In this document: one piece after another, positions 6,667 through 15,514 of the stretch
Numbering within the stretch: position 1 is the first letter of the stretch
Layout: each line of letters begins with the position of its first letter
Source of the DNA: an uncultured Collinsella sp.
GTDB lineage: Bacteria > Actinomycetota > Coriobacteriia > Coriobacteriales > Coriobacteriaceae
Direction: 5' to 3'
DNA length: 64,000 bases
NCBI GenBank assembly: GCA_959020715.1
Contig: CAUESV010000003.1
Span: 1-64,000, forward strand
Notes under the pieces: generated by a model
What the model saw: only the letters and a program-made list of their open reading frames with translations
The model's database searches: none
Told to the model about the DNA's origin: nothing
Program-made: the position numbers and the translations under genes

Positions 6667-7516
6667 GGGAAAGCTCCCGAGCCAGGCACACAAAGTCGGC
6701 GACGCCGAGCGTCTCGGCGCGCGTGGTGGATGCGATACCGCAAGCCTCAAAGGCGGCATCGAGCACGTCCTTGGCAAAGCCGTTGGCGCTCATGGAATTG
6801 CGGATGGTCTTGCGACGCTGGGCAAATGCAGCGTCAATCACGCGGGCCACAAATTCGCGATCGAGTCCTTCGGGCACCACACCGTCAACACGGTCGATGC
6901 GCACGACGGCCGAGTCCACGTGTGGCGCCGGCATAAAGCAACGCGGCGGCACCTCAAAGCGACCCGTTACCTGCGCATACAGGCCAAGCTTTGCCGTATA
7001 GCCGCCATAGGTCTTGTTGCCCGGCACTGCGGCAATGCGATCGGCAACCTCCTTTTGCACCATGACGACGGCGCGCTTGAGCGCCGGCATCGTCTGGAAA
7101 AATTGCAAAATGATCGTCGCCGCCACGTTGTAGGGCAGATTCGCGACAAACACCGTCGGCTCACCGCCCGCAGCCTGCTCAATCTGCTCCGGGCCCACCT
7201 TAAGCGCGTCGCCCATGATAAAGCGGAAGTTGGCATAGTCGGCGGCATGGGCGTCAAGCACCGGCTCAAGCTCGGGATCGGCCTCAATCGACGTGACGCA
7301 CGCCGCCTCCTGCAGCAAGGCCAACGTCAGCGTGCCGCAACCCGGACCCACCTCGAGTACGCGCTCATCGCCCGCAAGCTCAGCGAGCTCACAGATACGT
7401 TCGATCACATGGTTGTCGATCAGGAAGTTTTGGCCCAGGCGATGCTTGGTCGCAAGGCCAAACTCCTCTAGCAGCTCCCTAGTTGCCGTGGGGTTTGCCA
7501 AAGGCGAAGTTGTCAT
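6656..7516 (-). CDS. rsmA: 16S rRNA (adenine1518/1519-N6)-dimethyltransferase
   Basis: KsgA/RsmA dimethylates two adjacent adenines in helix 45 of 16S rRNA, a late check in 30S assembly. The 286-aa protein has KHRLGQNFLID at the N-terminus, the SAM motif LEVGPGCGTLT and the catalytic NLPYNV motif. AAGGAGG precedes ATG 7516. Its stop overlaps the start of tatD, a gene pair that is commonly adjacent in Gram-positive bacteria. Confidence 0.96.
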   Translation of the reverse strand: MTTSPLANPTATRELLEEFGLATKHRLGQNFLIDNHVIERICELAELAGDERVLEVGPGCGTLTLALLQEAACVTSIEADPELEPVLDAHAADYANFRFIMGDALKVGPEQIEQAAGGEPTVFVANLPYNVAATIILQFFQTMPALKRAVVMVQKEVADRIAAVPGNKTYGGYTAKLGLYAQVTGRFEVPPRCFMPAPHVDSAVVRIDRVDGVVPEGLDREFVARVIDAAFAQRRKTIRNSMSANGFAKDVLDAAFEACGIASTTRAETLGVADFVCLARELSHDA

Positions 7517-7551
7517 GGTTGCCTCCTTAACATGGTGGCTGCATCGTAAAG

Positions 7552-7584
7552 CAAAAGGGCATGGACCGTTGCGGCCATGCCCTT
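7552..7584 (-). terminator. Terminator of metG
   Basis: On the minus strand AAGGGCATGG pairs with CCATGCCCTT, followed by TTGCTTT. It lies 40 bases after the metG stop and ahead of rsmA. Confidence 0.65.
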
Positions 7585-7623
7585 ACATCTAAACAGCAAA
7601 TTGCCGATATGGTGCGCGGCGTC

Positions 7624-9225
7624 TTAGCCCAGACGCGGGAACAGCGGCTCGCCCTTCTCAACGGGCTGACCACCGGCAAGCAGGCCCCAAGTGCAGATGC
7701 CCTTGAGGTCGTCGCTCGTGGCCTCGTCCTCGCAGGACAGGCGTCGCAGGGCCTCGGCAGAAGTCTGGGGCATGAGCGGCATCAGCAGGTGAGCGGCGAT
7801 GCGGATGGCCTCGAGCAGGTTGTAGATCACAAATGCCAGCTCGTCGGCCTTAGCCTCGTCCTTGGCAAGCGCCCAAGGCTCGGAGTCCTCGATGTAATGG
7901 TTAGCGGCGTGGATGAGCTCCATGACCTCGTCCTTGGCTCCGCCGTAATCGAGCACGTCCATCTTGGCCATGTAGCGCTCGACCAGGCCATCGGCGATCT
8001 TTGCCAGCGGGTTGCCGAACGCGTCGGCAGACGCCGGCTTAGCCGGAGCGCAGCCGTCAAAGTACTTGCCGCTCATGTTGAGCGAACGCGAGATGAGGTT
8101 GCCCCAGCTGTTGGCCAGGTCGGCGTTGTAGACCTGCTCCATGCGATCGAAGCTGATGGCGCCGTCGGTGCCGGGGACGACGTCGGTCATAAAGTAGTAG
8201 CGATAGCCCTCGACGCCCAGCATGTCGATAACGTCCTGCGGAGCGATAGCGTTGCCGCGGCTCTTGGACATCTTCTCGGCCTTGCCGGTCTCGGCATTGC
8301 GCACGGTCAGGAAGCCGTGGGCAAAAACGTGCTCGGGCAGGGCCTCGCCGATGGCCATGAGCATGGCGGGCCAAATGACGCAGTGGAAGCGGATGATGTC
8401 CTTACCCACGATGTGGAACTGCGCGGGCCAGCGATAGGCCAGCTCGGCACGCGCCTCGTCGGTATCGACACCGTAGCCGACGGCCGTCATATAGTTGAGC
8501 AGCGCATCGAACCACACGTAGGTCACGTGGCCCTCGTCAAACGGGACCTGAATGCCCCAGTCAAAGCTCGTGCGGCTCACGGAAAGGTCGTTAAGGCCGC
8601 CCTCGACAAAGCTGCGCACCTCGTTCATGCGGAACGCAGGCTCGACAAAGTCGGGATGCTCGTCATAGAGCTTGAGCAGCTTGTCCTGGAAGGCGGAAAG
8701 CTTAAAGAAGTAGGACTCCTCCTGCACGCGCTCAAGCGGACGGTGGCAGTCGGGGCACAGGTGCTGGCCGACGCTGCCGTACTCCTCGTCGCCCTTCTGG
8801 ACCTGCGTATCGGTGAAGTAGGTCTCGTCAGGCACGCAATACCAGCCGTCGTAGCTGCCCTTATACAGGTAACCGGACTCCTTCATGCGCTCCCACAGGT
8901 ACTGCACGGCATGATGCTGGCGCGGCTCGGTGGTGCGGATGAAGTCGTCGTTGGAAATCTCGAGCTTGCTCCAAAGCTCCTTGAAGTGCGGGGCCTGGCT
9001 GTCGGTCCACTCCTGCGGCGTCATACCATGCTTGGCTGCGGCCTCGGCGACCTTCTCGCCGTGCTCGTCCATGCCGGTCAGGAACTTGACGTTATAGCCG
9101 GCGGAGCGGCGATAGCGAGCCTGAACGTCGGCGATGATGGTGGAATAAGCCGTGCCCAGGTGCGGATCGGCGTTGACGTAGTAGATGGGCGTCGTGATAA
9201 AGAACGAAGGCTTGCTTTGATCCAT
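7624..9225 (-). CDS. metG: Methionyl-tRNA synthetase
   Basis: Charges initiator and elongator tRNA-Met. The 533-aa class I enzyme has the HIGH-type motif PHLGTAYS in the N-terminal Rossmann domain and KMSKSRGN before the anticodon-binding helices. The connective-peptide zinc region is reduced: one CPDC pair is visible (LCPDCHRPL). There is no C-terminal EMAP-like tRNA-binding domain, so this is the short MetRS type. GGAGG lies 9 bases ahead of ATG 9225. It follows rsmI by 69 bp and is ended by the hairpin at 7552-7584. Confidence 0.96.
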   Translation of the reverse strand: MDQSKPSFFITTPIYYVNADPHLGTAYSTIIADVQARYRRSAGYNVKFLTGMDEHGEKVAEAAAKHGMTPQEWTDSQAPHFKELWSKLEISNDDFIRTTEPRQHHAVQYLWERMKESGYLYKGSYDGWYCVPDETYFTDTQVQKGDEEYGSVGQHLCPDCHRPLERVQEESYFFKLSAFQDKLLKLYDEHPDFVEPAFRMNEVRSFVEGGLNDLSVSRTSFDWGIQVPFDEGHVTYVWFDALLNYMTAVGYGVDTDEARAELAYRWPAQFHIVGKDIIRFHCVIWPAMLMAIGEALPEHVFAHGFLTVRNAETGKAEKMSKSRGNAIAPQDVIDMLGVEGYRYYFMTDVVPGTDGAISFDRMEQVYNADLANSWGNLISRSLNMSGKYFDGCAPAKPASADAFGNPLAKIADGLVERYMAKMDVLDYGGAKDEVMELIHAANHYIEDSEPWALAKDEAKADELAFVIYNLLEAIRIAAHLLMPLMPQTSAEALRRLSCEDEATSDDLKGICTWGLLAGGQPVEKGEPLFPRLG

Positions 9226-9294
9226 GGGGTTTGTCCTCCAGAAAAACGTTGCATACAGGGGATGATTCTAGCGCAAGGGCTGGATATCCTCCAT

Positions 9295-10173
9295 CTATTG
9301 CATATCGAGCACCATGGCATAGACATCGCGCTTGCGGCGCGAATACTTCTGAGACAGGCGCTTGGCCACCGCAGACGCGGGCTCCCCCTCCTCGAGCGCG
9401 GCGCGGATATCCTCGCGCAGGGCCTCGTCGGGATCCGCTGCCGTGGCGCCGACCGGCACGATACCGGCCTCCTCATCCTCGCTCGGTGGCGCGATGACCA
9501 GCGCAATCTCGCCCTTTACCTCGCCGCGAGCACGCAGCTCCTCGGCAAGCTGGTCAGCGGGCCCGCGCAAGACCTCCTCGTGCAGCTTGGTGAGTTCGCG
9601 GCAGACGGCAACCTCACGCTGGGGAAAGACCTCCGCCACGGCCTCGAGCGTCGCCACGATGCGATGTGGAGACTCGTAGAAGATGAGTGCGCCGGGCACC
9701 ACGGCAAGGCGCTGCAAACGGCGCACACGGTCGCCGTGCTTTCGGCCCAAAAAGCCCTCGAAGAAAAAATGCTCGCAGGGAATGCCGGACGAAACAAGCG
9801 CCGTGACGCAAGCAGAGGGCCCAGGAATAACTTCGACGGGCACATCGGCCTCACGCGCCGCCTCGATCAGCGCCTGGCCGGGATCGGACACGCTCGGCAT
9901 GCCGGCGTCCGAGGCAAAGGCGAGGGTCTCCCCCGCCAGCAGACGGTCGACCAGGCCGGCAGCGCGGCTAGCGATCACATTCTCGTCGCAACGGACAAGC
10001 GGCTTGGAAATGCCCAGGTGCATCAGCAGCTTTGACGTCACACGCGTGTCTTCGCAGCAGATGACATCGGCAGCGGCAAAGGCCTCGCCAACGCGCGGGG
10101 ACAGGTCACCCAGGTTGCCGATGGGCGTGCCGACCACATAGAGTTTGCCCGTATGGGCGCTGTTTTGCGTCAT
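9295..10173 (-). CDS. rsmI: 16S rRNA (cytidine1402-2'-O)-methyltransferase
   Basis: RsmI adds the ribose methyl at C1402 in the decoding centre of 16S rRNA. The 292-aa tetrapyrrole-methylase fold shows VVGTPIGNLGDLSPR at the N-terminus, CCEDTRVT, SDAGMPSVSDPG and IPGPSACVTAL, all RsmI signatures. The C-terminal part (SQKYSRRKRDVYAM) is the usual basic tail. It starts 6 bases after the GH5-like gene, so the two are likely cotranscribed. Confidence 0.95.
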   Translation of the reverse strand: MTQNSAHTGKLYVVGTPIGNLGDLSPRVGEAFAAADVICCEDTRVTSKLLMHLGISKPLVRCDENVIASRAAGLVDRLLAGETLAFASDAGMPSVSDPGQALIEAAREADVPVEVIPGPSACVTALVSSGIPCEHFFFEGFLGRKHGDRVRRLQRLAVVPGALIFYESPHRIVATLEAVAEVFPQREVAVCRELTKLHEEVLRGPADQLAEELRARGEVKGEIALVIAPPSEDEEAGIVPVGATAADPDEALREDIRAALEEGEPASAVAKRLSQKYSRRKRDVYAMVLDMQ

Positions 10174-10179
10174 ATCAAC

Positions 10180-11241
10180 CTATTCAATCATGCCGCGCTC
10201 GAGCGTACCGAGCGCCGCGCGGGCGTCCCATGCTGCAATGCGCTTCTCGGTCTTCCACGTTTGGAAGAACCAACCGGCAGCCGGCGCAAACGAAGCCAGC
10301 TGGTTGGCGATAAACACGCGCTCGTAGGCATTGCGGCCCTCGGGCGTAACCGACGAGTTGGCAAAGATCGCCGCGCCCGACCATTCGCCCACCAGCACGG
10401 GGAACCCAGTCGAAATCGCTTCTTTAAGCTCGCGCTTGTTACGCGAAATCGCCGTCGTCAGCCCGCGAGGGCTCGTGATGTCGAGCGCATACTCGTCGCG
10501 GTAATGGTACAGGTGAAGGTCCATGTAGACGTTCTTGTACTTGGCGCCGCGCATAAAATGCTTCCACTCGCTGGGATGCCCCGACGACGAGAAGACGACG
10601 ATCTTATCCTCGGGCATATACGAACGGACGAGCTCGTAGGCATCGCGATAGAAATTGCGCAGGTAGTGAGCAGGAATGCCATCCGTCATGGTGAAGAGGC
10701 TCTTGCGAACGCTCATCTGCGGCGTGTCCAGCAGCTCAATGCCCAGCAGGCTCTCGGCCTCGCCATAGCGATCGGCCAAGCGCTCGAGCACGTCGAGTGC
10801 GACATGACGGCCGTTGGTGGACGAATGCCACTCGGCAACAACCTCCGGCGTGGTGGGCGAATCGTTGGAATCGCCCTGGCCACCGGGCACGGTTGCCAGA
10901 TCGAGCAGCACGCGGATGTCGTACTTGGCAGCCCACTCAATTGCGCGGTCGATGTAATCGACAACCGATATGTAGGAGGCATCGGACTCCTGTGAGCCAA
11001 AGGCATACCAGGGCACCGGCAGACGCACGGCATTGAGACCGATCTGCGCCATGCGGCGAAAATCGTCCTCGCTCACAAACGTCTCGTAATGGCGGCGCAT
11101 GCGCTCGTTATAGGCGGCGGTACCCATGGCCTCCTGTAGCTCAGCCGCGTTGGATGCACCGGTCGCCGCGTACAGCGACGGGGTCACCCAAGGCTCGGGA
11201 ATAAACCAGCCAGAGAGATTAACGCCGAGTATCCTCTCCAT
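10180..11241 (-). CDS. Glycoside hydrolase family 5-like protein
   Basis: A 353-aa (beta/alpha)8 protein resembling exo-beta-1,3-glucanases of GH5. It opens with GVNLSGWFIPEPWVTP, has LNAVRLPVPWYAF, and ends with the nucleophile strand FPVLVGEWSGA. There is no signal peptide, so it would act inside the cell. The position where GH5 enzymes carry Asn-Glu-Pro, with Glu as acid/base, reads GIELLDTPQ here. The catalytic Glu is replaced by Thr while the nucleophile Glu is kept. It may be catalytically altered or a non-enzyme. The start is ATG 11241, with AAGGAGG 5 bases upstream. The GTG at 11244 is too close to that site. Confidence 0.85.
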   Translation of the reverse strand: MERILGVNLSGWFIPEPWVTPSLYAATGASNAAELQEAMGTAAYNERMRRHYETFVSEDDFRRMAQIGLNAVRLPVPWYAFGSQESDASYISVVDYIDRAIEWAAKYDIRVLLDLATVPGGQGDSNDSPTTPEVVAEWHSSTNGRHVALDVLERLADRYGEAESLLGIELLDTPQMSVRKSLFTMTDGIPAHYLRNFYRDAYELVRSYMPEDKIVVFSSSGHPSEWKHFMRGAKYKNVYMDLHLYHYRDEYALDITSPRGLTTAISRNKRELKEAISTGFPVLVGEWSGAAIFANSSVTPEGRNAYERVFIANQLASFAPAAGWFFQTWKTEKRIAAWDARAALGTLERGMIE

Positions 11242-11490
11242 CACTGCCTCCTTCGGATCATGCAGGTCGAACCCGCATCGTATTGCGTAGGATAAGTATC
11301 GTTTTGAGTATACCCGCGTGTGCGGACAGGCGACCGAACGGTCTGCAAAGTGACGCGAAAGTGGGAGGAATGTCTGGGAGCAGACGGACTCGGAATGGTG
11401 CGACGAGGTGTGTACGCGCGCCGGAGGCAGGCACCGGAAAGTGTGTCCCGTTCTGAGCCCTTATTCTGGGACGCAGTTTCCGCAGAACCC

Positions 11491-11722
11491 TACATAAAAG
11501 AAAAGGACCCCTTTGCAGAGGTCCTAGTCAATTCAAGGTGGCGGGGAAGGGAATCGCGTCCGCGCGCTGCGCGGACGGACCGCTGCGGCGCTTACGCGCC
11601 TTGCGAGCTGCGCTGGCAAACGCTTACGCGTTTACTCAGCTCCGCGCCCTCACGGGGTTCGATTCCGTGCGAGGGCTACATAAAAGAAAAGGACCCCTTT
11701 GCAGAGGTCCTAGTCAATTCAA
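11491..11722 (-). repeat. tRNA-Phe 3'-end repeat with mini-hairpin array
   Basis: Bases 11491-11556 repeat 11677-11742 exactly (66 bp, offset 186). The block holds the last part of tRNA-Phe (half T-arm, acceptor strand) and its terminator. An inverted copy of the Phe T-arm motif GGGTTCGATTCC lies at about 11655-11666. The spacer 11557-11650 is built from perfect small hairpins: CGTCCGCGC/GCGCGGACG, GGCGC/GCGCC and AAACGC/GCGTTT with 3-4 base loops. The gene-free stretch to the left (11242-11490) holds only an imperfect hairpin near 11437-11481 and no gene. Confidence 0.85.
11682..11711 (-). terminator. Terminator of tRNA-Phe
   Basis: The minus strand has AGGACC pairing with GGTCCT across a short loop, followed by TTTTCTTTTA. 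It is duplicated exactly at 11496-11525. Confidence 0.8.
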
Positions 11723-11724
11723 GG

Positions 11725-11797
<73 letters not shown>

Positions 11798-11829
11798 ATT
11801 TGAGGTGTGCCTTGTTTCAAGGCTTGATT

Positions 11830-11857
11830 AGTATAACCAAGGACGCGTTCCGGTCAA
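11830..11857 (-). promoter_or_regulatory. Promoter of tRNA-Phe
   Basis: On the minus strand TTGACC (11857-11852) and TATACT (11835-11830) have a 16-bp spacer. A small GCCTTG/CAAGGC hairpin lies between promoter and tRNA. Confidence 0.7.
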
Positions 11858-11920
11858 CCGAGAATTTCAAAAAAGTTTTTGAGCACAGCCTCGGTTCTTT
11901 AAATCGGCACGTCAGAGGCA

Positions 11921-12208
11921 TCAGCCGGCAGCAAGAAGTTTTTCGCTCAGAGCCGCACGGGCAAACTCACTTGGCGTCATCCCCTCGGCAGCCGCCCGTC
12001 GACGAATGGCCTCCTTCATTCCCAGAGGAATCTTGACCGACAGCGTTGCCGTCCCCTCACCCGAGAGTGGGGGCCGTCCATGCACGATCCCACCAACGGT
12101 GTGTTCGCCATCCGGAAACTCTCCGCGCTCGTACGACTCGCACCACGCGTCAATCATTTCATCCGTTACAACCTGACCATTAGCGGCCGTATACGTCTTG
12201 CCCATCAT
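11921..12208 (-). CDS. Ribbon-helix-helix antitoxin (BrnA-like)
   Basis: A 95-aa protein. The C-terminal half reads as a ribbon-helix-helix DNA-binding domain: TATLSVKIPLGMKEAIRRRA (strand plus first helix), then EGMTPSEFARAALSEKLL (second helix). The N-terminal half (TYTAANGQVVTDEMIDAWCE) would wrap the toxin. It probably neutralises the upstream toxin and represses the operon. Its ATG overlaps the stop codon of the intended toxin reading frame (ATGA), which supports the pairing. A second ATG three bases on has better spacing to AAAGGGG. The BrnA label is by analogy of architecture. Confidence 0.7.
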   Translation of the reverse strand: MMGKTYTAANGQVVTDEMIDAWCESYERGEFPDGEHTVGGIVHGRPPLSGEGTATLSVKIPLGMKEAIRRRAAAEGMTPSEFARAALSEKLLAAG

Positions 12209-12470
12209 CGACCCCTTTGCCGAGCCCGTTCAATCTCCTGCCAAAATTTCTTCTGGACTGGAGACAAGGCATGAATGATAAGCCCCCACGGACAAGCTCG
12301 ACCGCGACAAGCTCCACGCTTCGTCCGTCTGGGAGCCATCCAATCGCAAGCCATCTCGGCGGCTCGTCCTTCGGCTCGCGACGAATGCACTCAGTAACCG
12401 CAAGCCAAGCGCCAAGCACCTGCTTTTCCGTCAGGTGCTTTTTAGCGTTGGGATGGATCTCAACATCCAT
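12205..12470 (-). pseudogene. BrnT-like toxin, frame broken at a G5 tract
   Basis: From ATG 12470 (MDVEIHPNAKKHLTEK) the frame reads naturally to RSVELVAVELVRGG, then turns into unlikely sequence. In another frame the expected ending continues, LIIHALSPVQKKFWQEIE, to a TGA at 12205-12207 that overlaps the antitoxin start. One extra G in the run of five (plus-strand C 12283-12287) would join the two into a protein of about 88 aa with a BrnT-like layout (RWLAIGWLPDGRSVELV, then IIHA). The site could be a slippage site, a real mutation or a sequencing error. If read as is, the protein ends out of frame at 12180, inside the antitoxin gene. Confidence 0.65.
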
Positions 12471-12528
12471 GCATCTTCTCCTCCATCTTACCCAATTTCG
12501 TATGACGAAAGTCCGCTGTCGCCAATTC

Positions 12529-12888
12529 TTAAGCCGGCACGCGTTGGAGAGCAGGGGTCGAAACAATGATTGAAGGACGCTCTAGTACGGCCCAGGCGCC
12601 GGGGCAGGAGCACATACGCCAGGGACGTACGTTTTCGTAGCATACGAGGACATAGCCACGTGCATCGATAAAGGCGATATCGATGGGATAGGCCATAAAA
12701 CACGTATGGACCGAAGAGCAGCGTGGAAATGCCATGACGAGCGGCAGACCGTTGGCGGCAACCGGACACCGTCCCAGCATGCCGCGCAGGCGCACGGCAA
12801 ACGACTCCGCCACCGCAAACTCGGCCGGCGTCCAGCCCAGCCTATTGAGTGCCCGCGCGTAGGCGATGTAGGACGAGACCGCGGTCAC
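12529..12888 (-). CDS. DUF192 family protein at the end of the Tad operon
   Basis: About 119 aa, matching the DUF192 fold: FAVRLRGMLGR, the middle HTCFMAYPIDIAFID (the family's W/F-M-x-x-x-x-x-D-x-x-F-I-D core) and a following strand with VLVCYENV. DUF192 proteins have no settled role and are usually exported, but this copy shows no signal peptide. A GTG at 12888 overlaps the TadE stop by 4 bases, with GGGGGTGG upstream, so it is likely translated with the Tad operon. ATG 12909 is an alternative start. Why a DUF192 protein ends a pilus operon is unclear. Confidence 0.7.
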   Translation of the reverse strand: MTAVSSYIAYARALNRLGWTPAEFAVAESFAVRLRGMLGRCPVAANGLPLVMAFPRCSSVHTCFMAYPIDIAFIDARGYVLVCYENVRPWRMCSCPGAWAVLERPSIIVSTPALQRVPA

Positions 12889-13361
12889 ATGACCACCCCC
12901 GGACGCCATGGATCGACCGTCACCGCGCGCTCGTGCGACAACGTTGTCGGCGCCCCCAGCGGAACGCCAGCGATGCTGAGAGAAGTCGGCCACGGCTCAT
13001 AGTGCATGGTGCAGGTGTAGGTCCTAAACGTACCGGATAGGGAGAGCAGGCCACCATCCGATGCCTCCGCGCCTTGCTCGCTCGACACTTCGATCTGCAA
13101 GTCATAGCCTTCCATGGCATTCAGAATTTGAGTCCGGACCGTCGCCGAGGCATCGACAGAGCTTTCGTCGCCCTCCCCGCTCGGCGCCACGGCGTGCGCC
13201 AACACGATGTCGGGCACCACGCGGTCGAAGCGCGCGACAGCGCTGGCATAGATCATGACGTTGTATACGATGAGTGCCAGCACCAGCAAAACGGGCGTAA
13301 CCACTGTTATCTCCACCGTCGCTTGGGCGCGCTCCTCGCGCAGACGCATGCGGATACTCAT
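12885..13361 (-). CDS. TadE-like pseudopilin (second copy)
   Basis: A 158-aa protein with the TadE class III prepilin start. A short basic leader (MSIRMRLREERAQ) is followed by ATVEITVVTPVLLVLALIVYN, an E-containing hydrophobic helix at residues about 14-35. The rest is a soluble pseudopilin domain. TadE proteins are processed by the prepilin peptidase and help Flp pilus assembly. ATG 13361 shares one base with the stop of the TadG-like gene (TAATG). Longer in-frame extensions upstream are unnatural. Confidence 0.85.
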   Translation of the reverse strand: MSIRMRLREERAQATVEITVVTPVLLVLALIVYNVMIYASAVARFDRVVPDIVLAHAVAPSGEGDESSVDASATVRTQILNAMEGYDLQIEVSSEQGAEASDGGLLSLSGTFRTYTCTMHYEPWPTSLSIAGVPLGAPTTLSHERAVTVDPWRPGVVM

Positions 13362-15514
13362 TACGACCCACCGCCCAGAGCGCCAACCAGCGTGGCGACA
13401 TCGACGGTGAGCGGGATGGAGCCGCCGCCGGGCAGAGGAATCTCCGCAAGCGTGAACACCGTACCGCTGATGGTGCGTTCGACTTGATATTCCAACGCCT
13501 CGCAAAGCGCCTTGGGATCGGTCACGCCCAACGGAATACTTCGCAGTTTGTCTTGCGCTTGAGAGAGACCAGCAATGTCAGACCCCGGGCTCTTAATGAC
13601 GTTGGCGGAATCAGTCAGCACCGGCTTTCGCAGGCGCAAGTCGCACGGTTCCAAACCCAGCGCCGCCACGGACGCCGAAACGGTATCGCCGAGCCACGAT
13701 GCGATGGAGCCCAACGCGCCGCTGCCCCCTCCTAGGCCTTTAATCATCTCGTCCATAAGTTCGTCGGCCGAACCTTGGATGTCTCCGTATCCCACAAGCA
13801 GCCGTCCCCAGACATCCATGACGCCGTCGAGTACGCCGGCAACGCCACCCGAGCGTTCCTTCAATGTCGAGAAAAATCGCGAAAGCACGTTGTTTTGCGC
13901 CGTCGCCTCATCGGGCGCCAGCACCGCGGCAGAGATGGCACCGCGATCGCCAAGCCTGACTGCCGTGTTAAACGAAGAGTTGAGCTCATCGGGGCTCGAG
14001 ATGGCACCCGAAACCGCAAAGGCAACCACGCCGTTGCGACCGGGCGGAGCGATACGTGGACGCTCGCCCGAAAGCGCTTTGATGGCCTGGTCAAACGCAT
14101 TGCTCGCACGGTCGGTCTCGTCTTCGGTCTGACGTTCGAGCTCGAGCTCTTTGTTGCGGCATTCGACGTAGCCTTCCAGGGCGTCTTTGAACTTGTCAAA
14201 GTGATACTCGAAGCCGTTTTCGATCGATGTAGAAGGAGCGGCGACGGCACCCAGTGTCTTGACTCCAAAATGGCAGCGGTCGCATGCTTCTCTCCCGTCA
14301 AAGTCAGCAACCGATGACAGTCCTCCCGGCGCTCCCTTTTTATAGTTTGGGCAGCCAGTTCCATAATGGATGTACGTCTTGCCGTCATTGCTGCTCGTCG
14401 GCCACGCGGCATCGGTATAAAGATCGCTCGCCCTGGCCTCGTCCGCGTTGCGCGGCAGCAGCGGCAGGTCCGCGACGACGCTCGTGCCGTCGTCCACGAT
14501 GGAGGCTCGCCCGAGCTCTTCACCGGCATACCGATAGAACGCCTTTCGAGCGGCAGACTCCGCCTGCATCTCGACACCGCTTCCAAGCGGCTTTTCGTTA
14601 GCAAGGCGCTGACGGTAATATGTTCTCGCTCGGTCAAGCGCCACCTGGGGCTCCCACGTGACGCTCGATGCGTAATGTGGGTTGAGCTCGCCCGGCAGCG
14701 ACGCCAGCTTCTTCGCGCGCTCCCACATGCACGAACGGCCACCAATCGTGCCCTTGTCCGACCCGCCGCAGTCCGCAAGCCAGGCGCGCTCTTTTGCTTT
14801 CGCCGTATCCTCAGAAGCCTCCTTCAACTTTTTGGCTGCGAGCTCTAAATCATCTGACGCATCTTTAATGGCATCGGTCGAGATCTCGGAACCCTCGAGC
14901 GCAACAAAATCAGACTCGGATGTCCTGGGCACGGCAAGCGCCGTACCGGTATAGGTCACACTATCGGTATCCTGCGCCGACACCGCCTGCGTGGCACGCG
15001 CGGCGATCAGATACGGCAGAGCCGTCTCGATTTTCTGTAAGCCTTCCGATGCGCTTTTTGCAAACTTGTTGCGCGTTTTAATGATCTCAATCCCGGTGTC
15101 GACCATATTGCCGGCAACTGGTTCGGCACCCGGGATGAGGATGGCGACCAGGCCCGTCCCGATCGTGGCAAACCCCGCCAGCCCCAGACTCAAGATGCTC
15201 GCATCAACCACCGTGGCAGCCGTGTGATAGGACGACACTACGTTGGCACCCGCCAGCGCGCCGCTATCGGCCGCCACCTGGGTATCCCCGGCACGCGACA
15301 TGCTCCATATCGCCGCCGTCGACGAAAACAGCAGCGTGAGCACCACCAAGATGACCACCGCAGAGGAGAGCGTGGTGTAGGCACCGTCTTCGATAAACAG
15401 ATCGACACCGGCTCGACCCATAAAGCCGCCTCGCTTGCGATGGCAGCTCGGACGGCACGTCAAAACGCGTCTAGACCAGAAACGCTTAATCCCATGTAGC
15501 AATCCACGAATCAT
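13361..15514 (-). CDS. TadG-like large Tad pilus surface protein
   Basis: A 717-aa protein with one N-terminal membrane helix (SSAVVILVVLTLLFSSTAAIW, residues about 50-70). A TadG-like start follows (AADSGALAGANVV), then a long extracellular region without a clear von Willebrand domain. The exterior contains a Cys pair (TGCPNYKKG, CDRCHFG) and a helical EcfT-free linker rich in Glu/Lys. It lies between two TadE genes, as TadG does in Tad loci. The start MIRGLLHG at 15514 overlaps the upstream TadE by 29 bases with GGGAG upstream. MGRAGVDLF at 15421 is an alternative. Confidence 0.75.
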   Translation of the reverse strand: MIRGLLHGIKRFWSRRVLTCRPSCHRKRGGFMGRAGVDLFIEDGAYTTLSSAVVILVVLTLLFSSTAAIWSMSRAGDTQVAADSGALAGANVVSSYHTAATVVDASILSLGLAGFATIGTGLVAILIPGAEPVAGNMVDTGIEIIKTRNKFAKSASEGLQKIETALPYLIAARATQAVSAQDTDSVTYTGTALAVPRTSESDFVALEGSEISTDAIKDASDDLELAAKKLKEASEDTAKAKERAWLADCGGSDKGTIGGRSCMWERAKKLASLPGELNPHYASSVTWEPQVALDRARTYYRQRLANEKPLGSGVEMQAESAARKAFYRYAGEELGRASIVDDGTSVVADLPLLPRNADEARASDLYTDAAWPTSSNDGKTYIHYGTGCPNYKKGAPGGLSSVADFDGREACDRCHFGVKTLGAVAAPSTSIENGFEYHFDKFKDALEGYVECRNKELELERQTEDETDRASNAFDQAIKALSGERPRIAPPGRNGVVAFAVSGAISSPDELNSSFNTAVRLGDRGAISAAVLAPDEATAQNNVLSRFFSTLKERSGGVAGVLDGVMDVWGRLLVGYGDIQGSADELMDEMIKGLGGGSGALGSIASWLGDTVSASVAALGLEPCDLRLRKPVLTDSANVIKSPGSDIAGLSQAQDKLRSIPLGVTDPKALCEALEYQVERTISGTVFTLAEIPLPGGGSIPLTVDVATLVGALGGGS

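Noticed and set aside
7561..10035. 824-codon plus-strand frame over metG and rsmI
   Set aside because: Spans two well-supported minus-strand genes and their gap; the composition is that of a GC-rich antisense frame.
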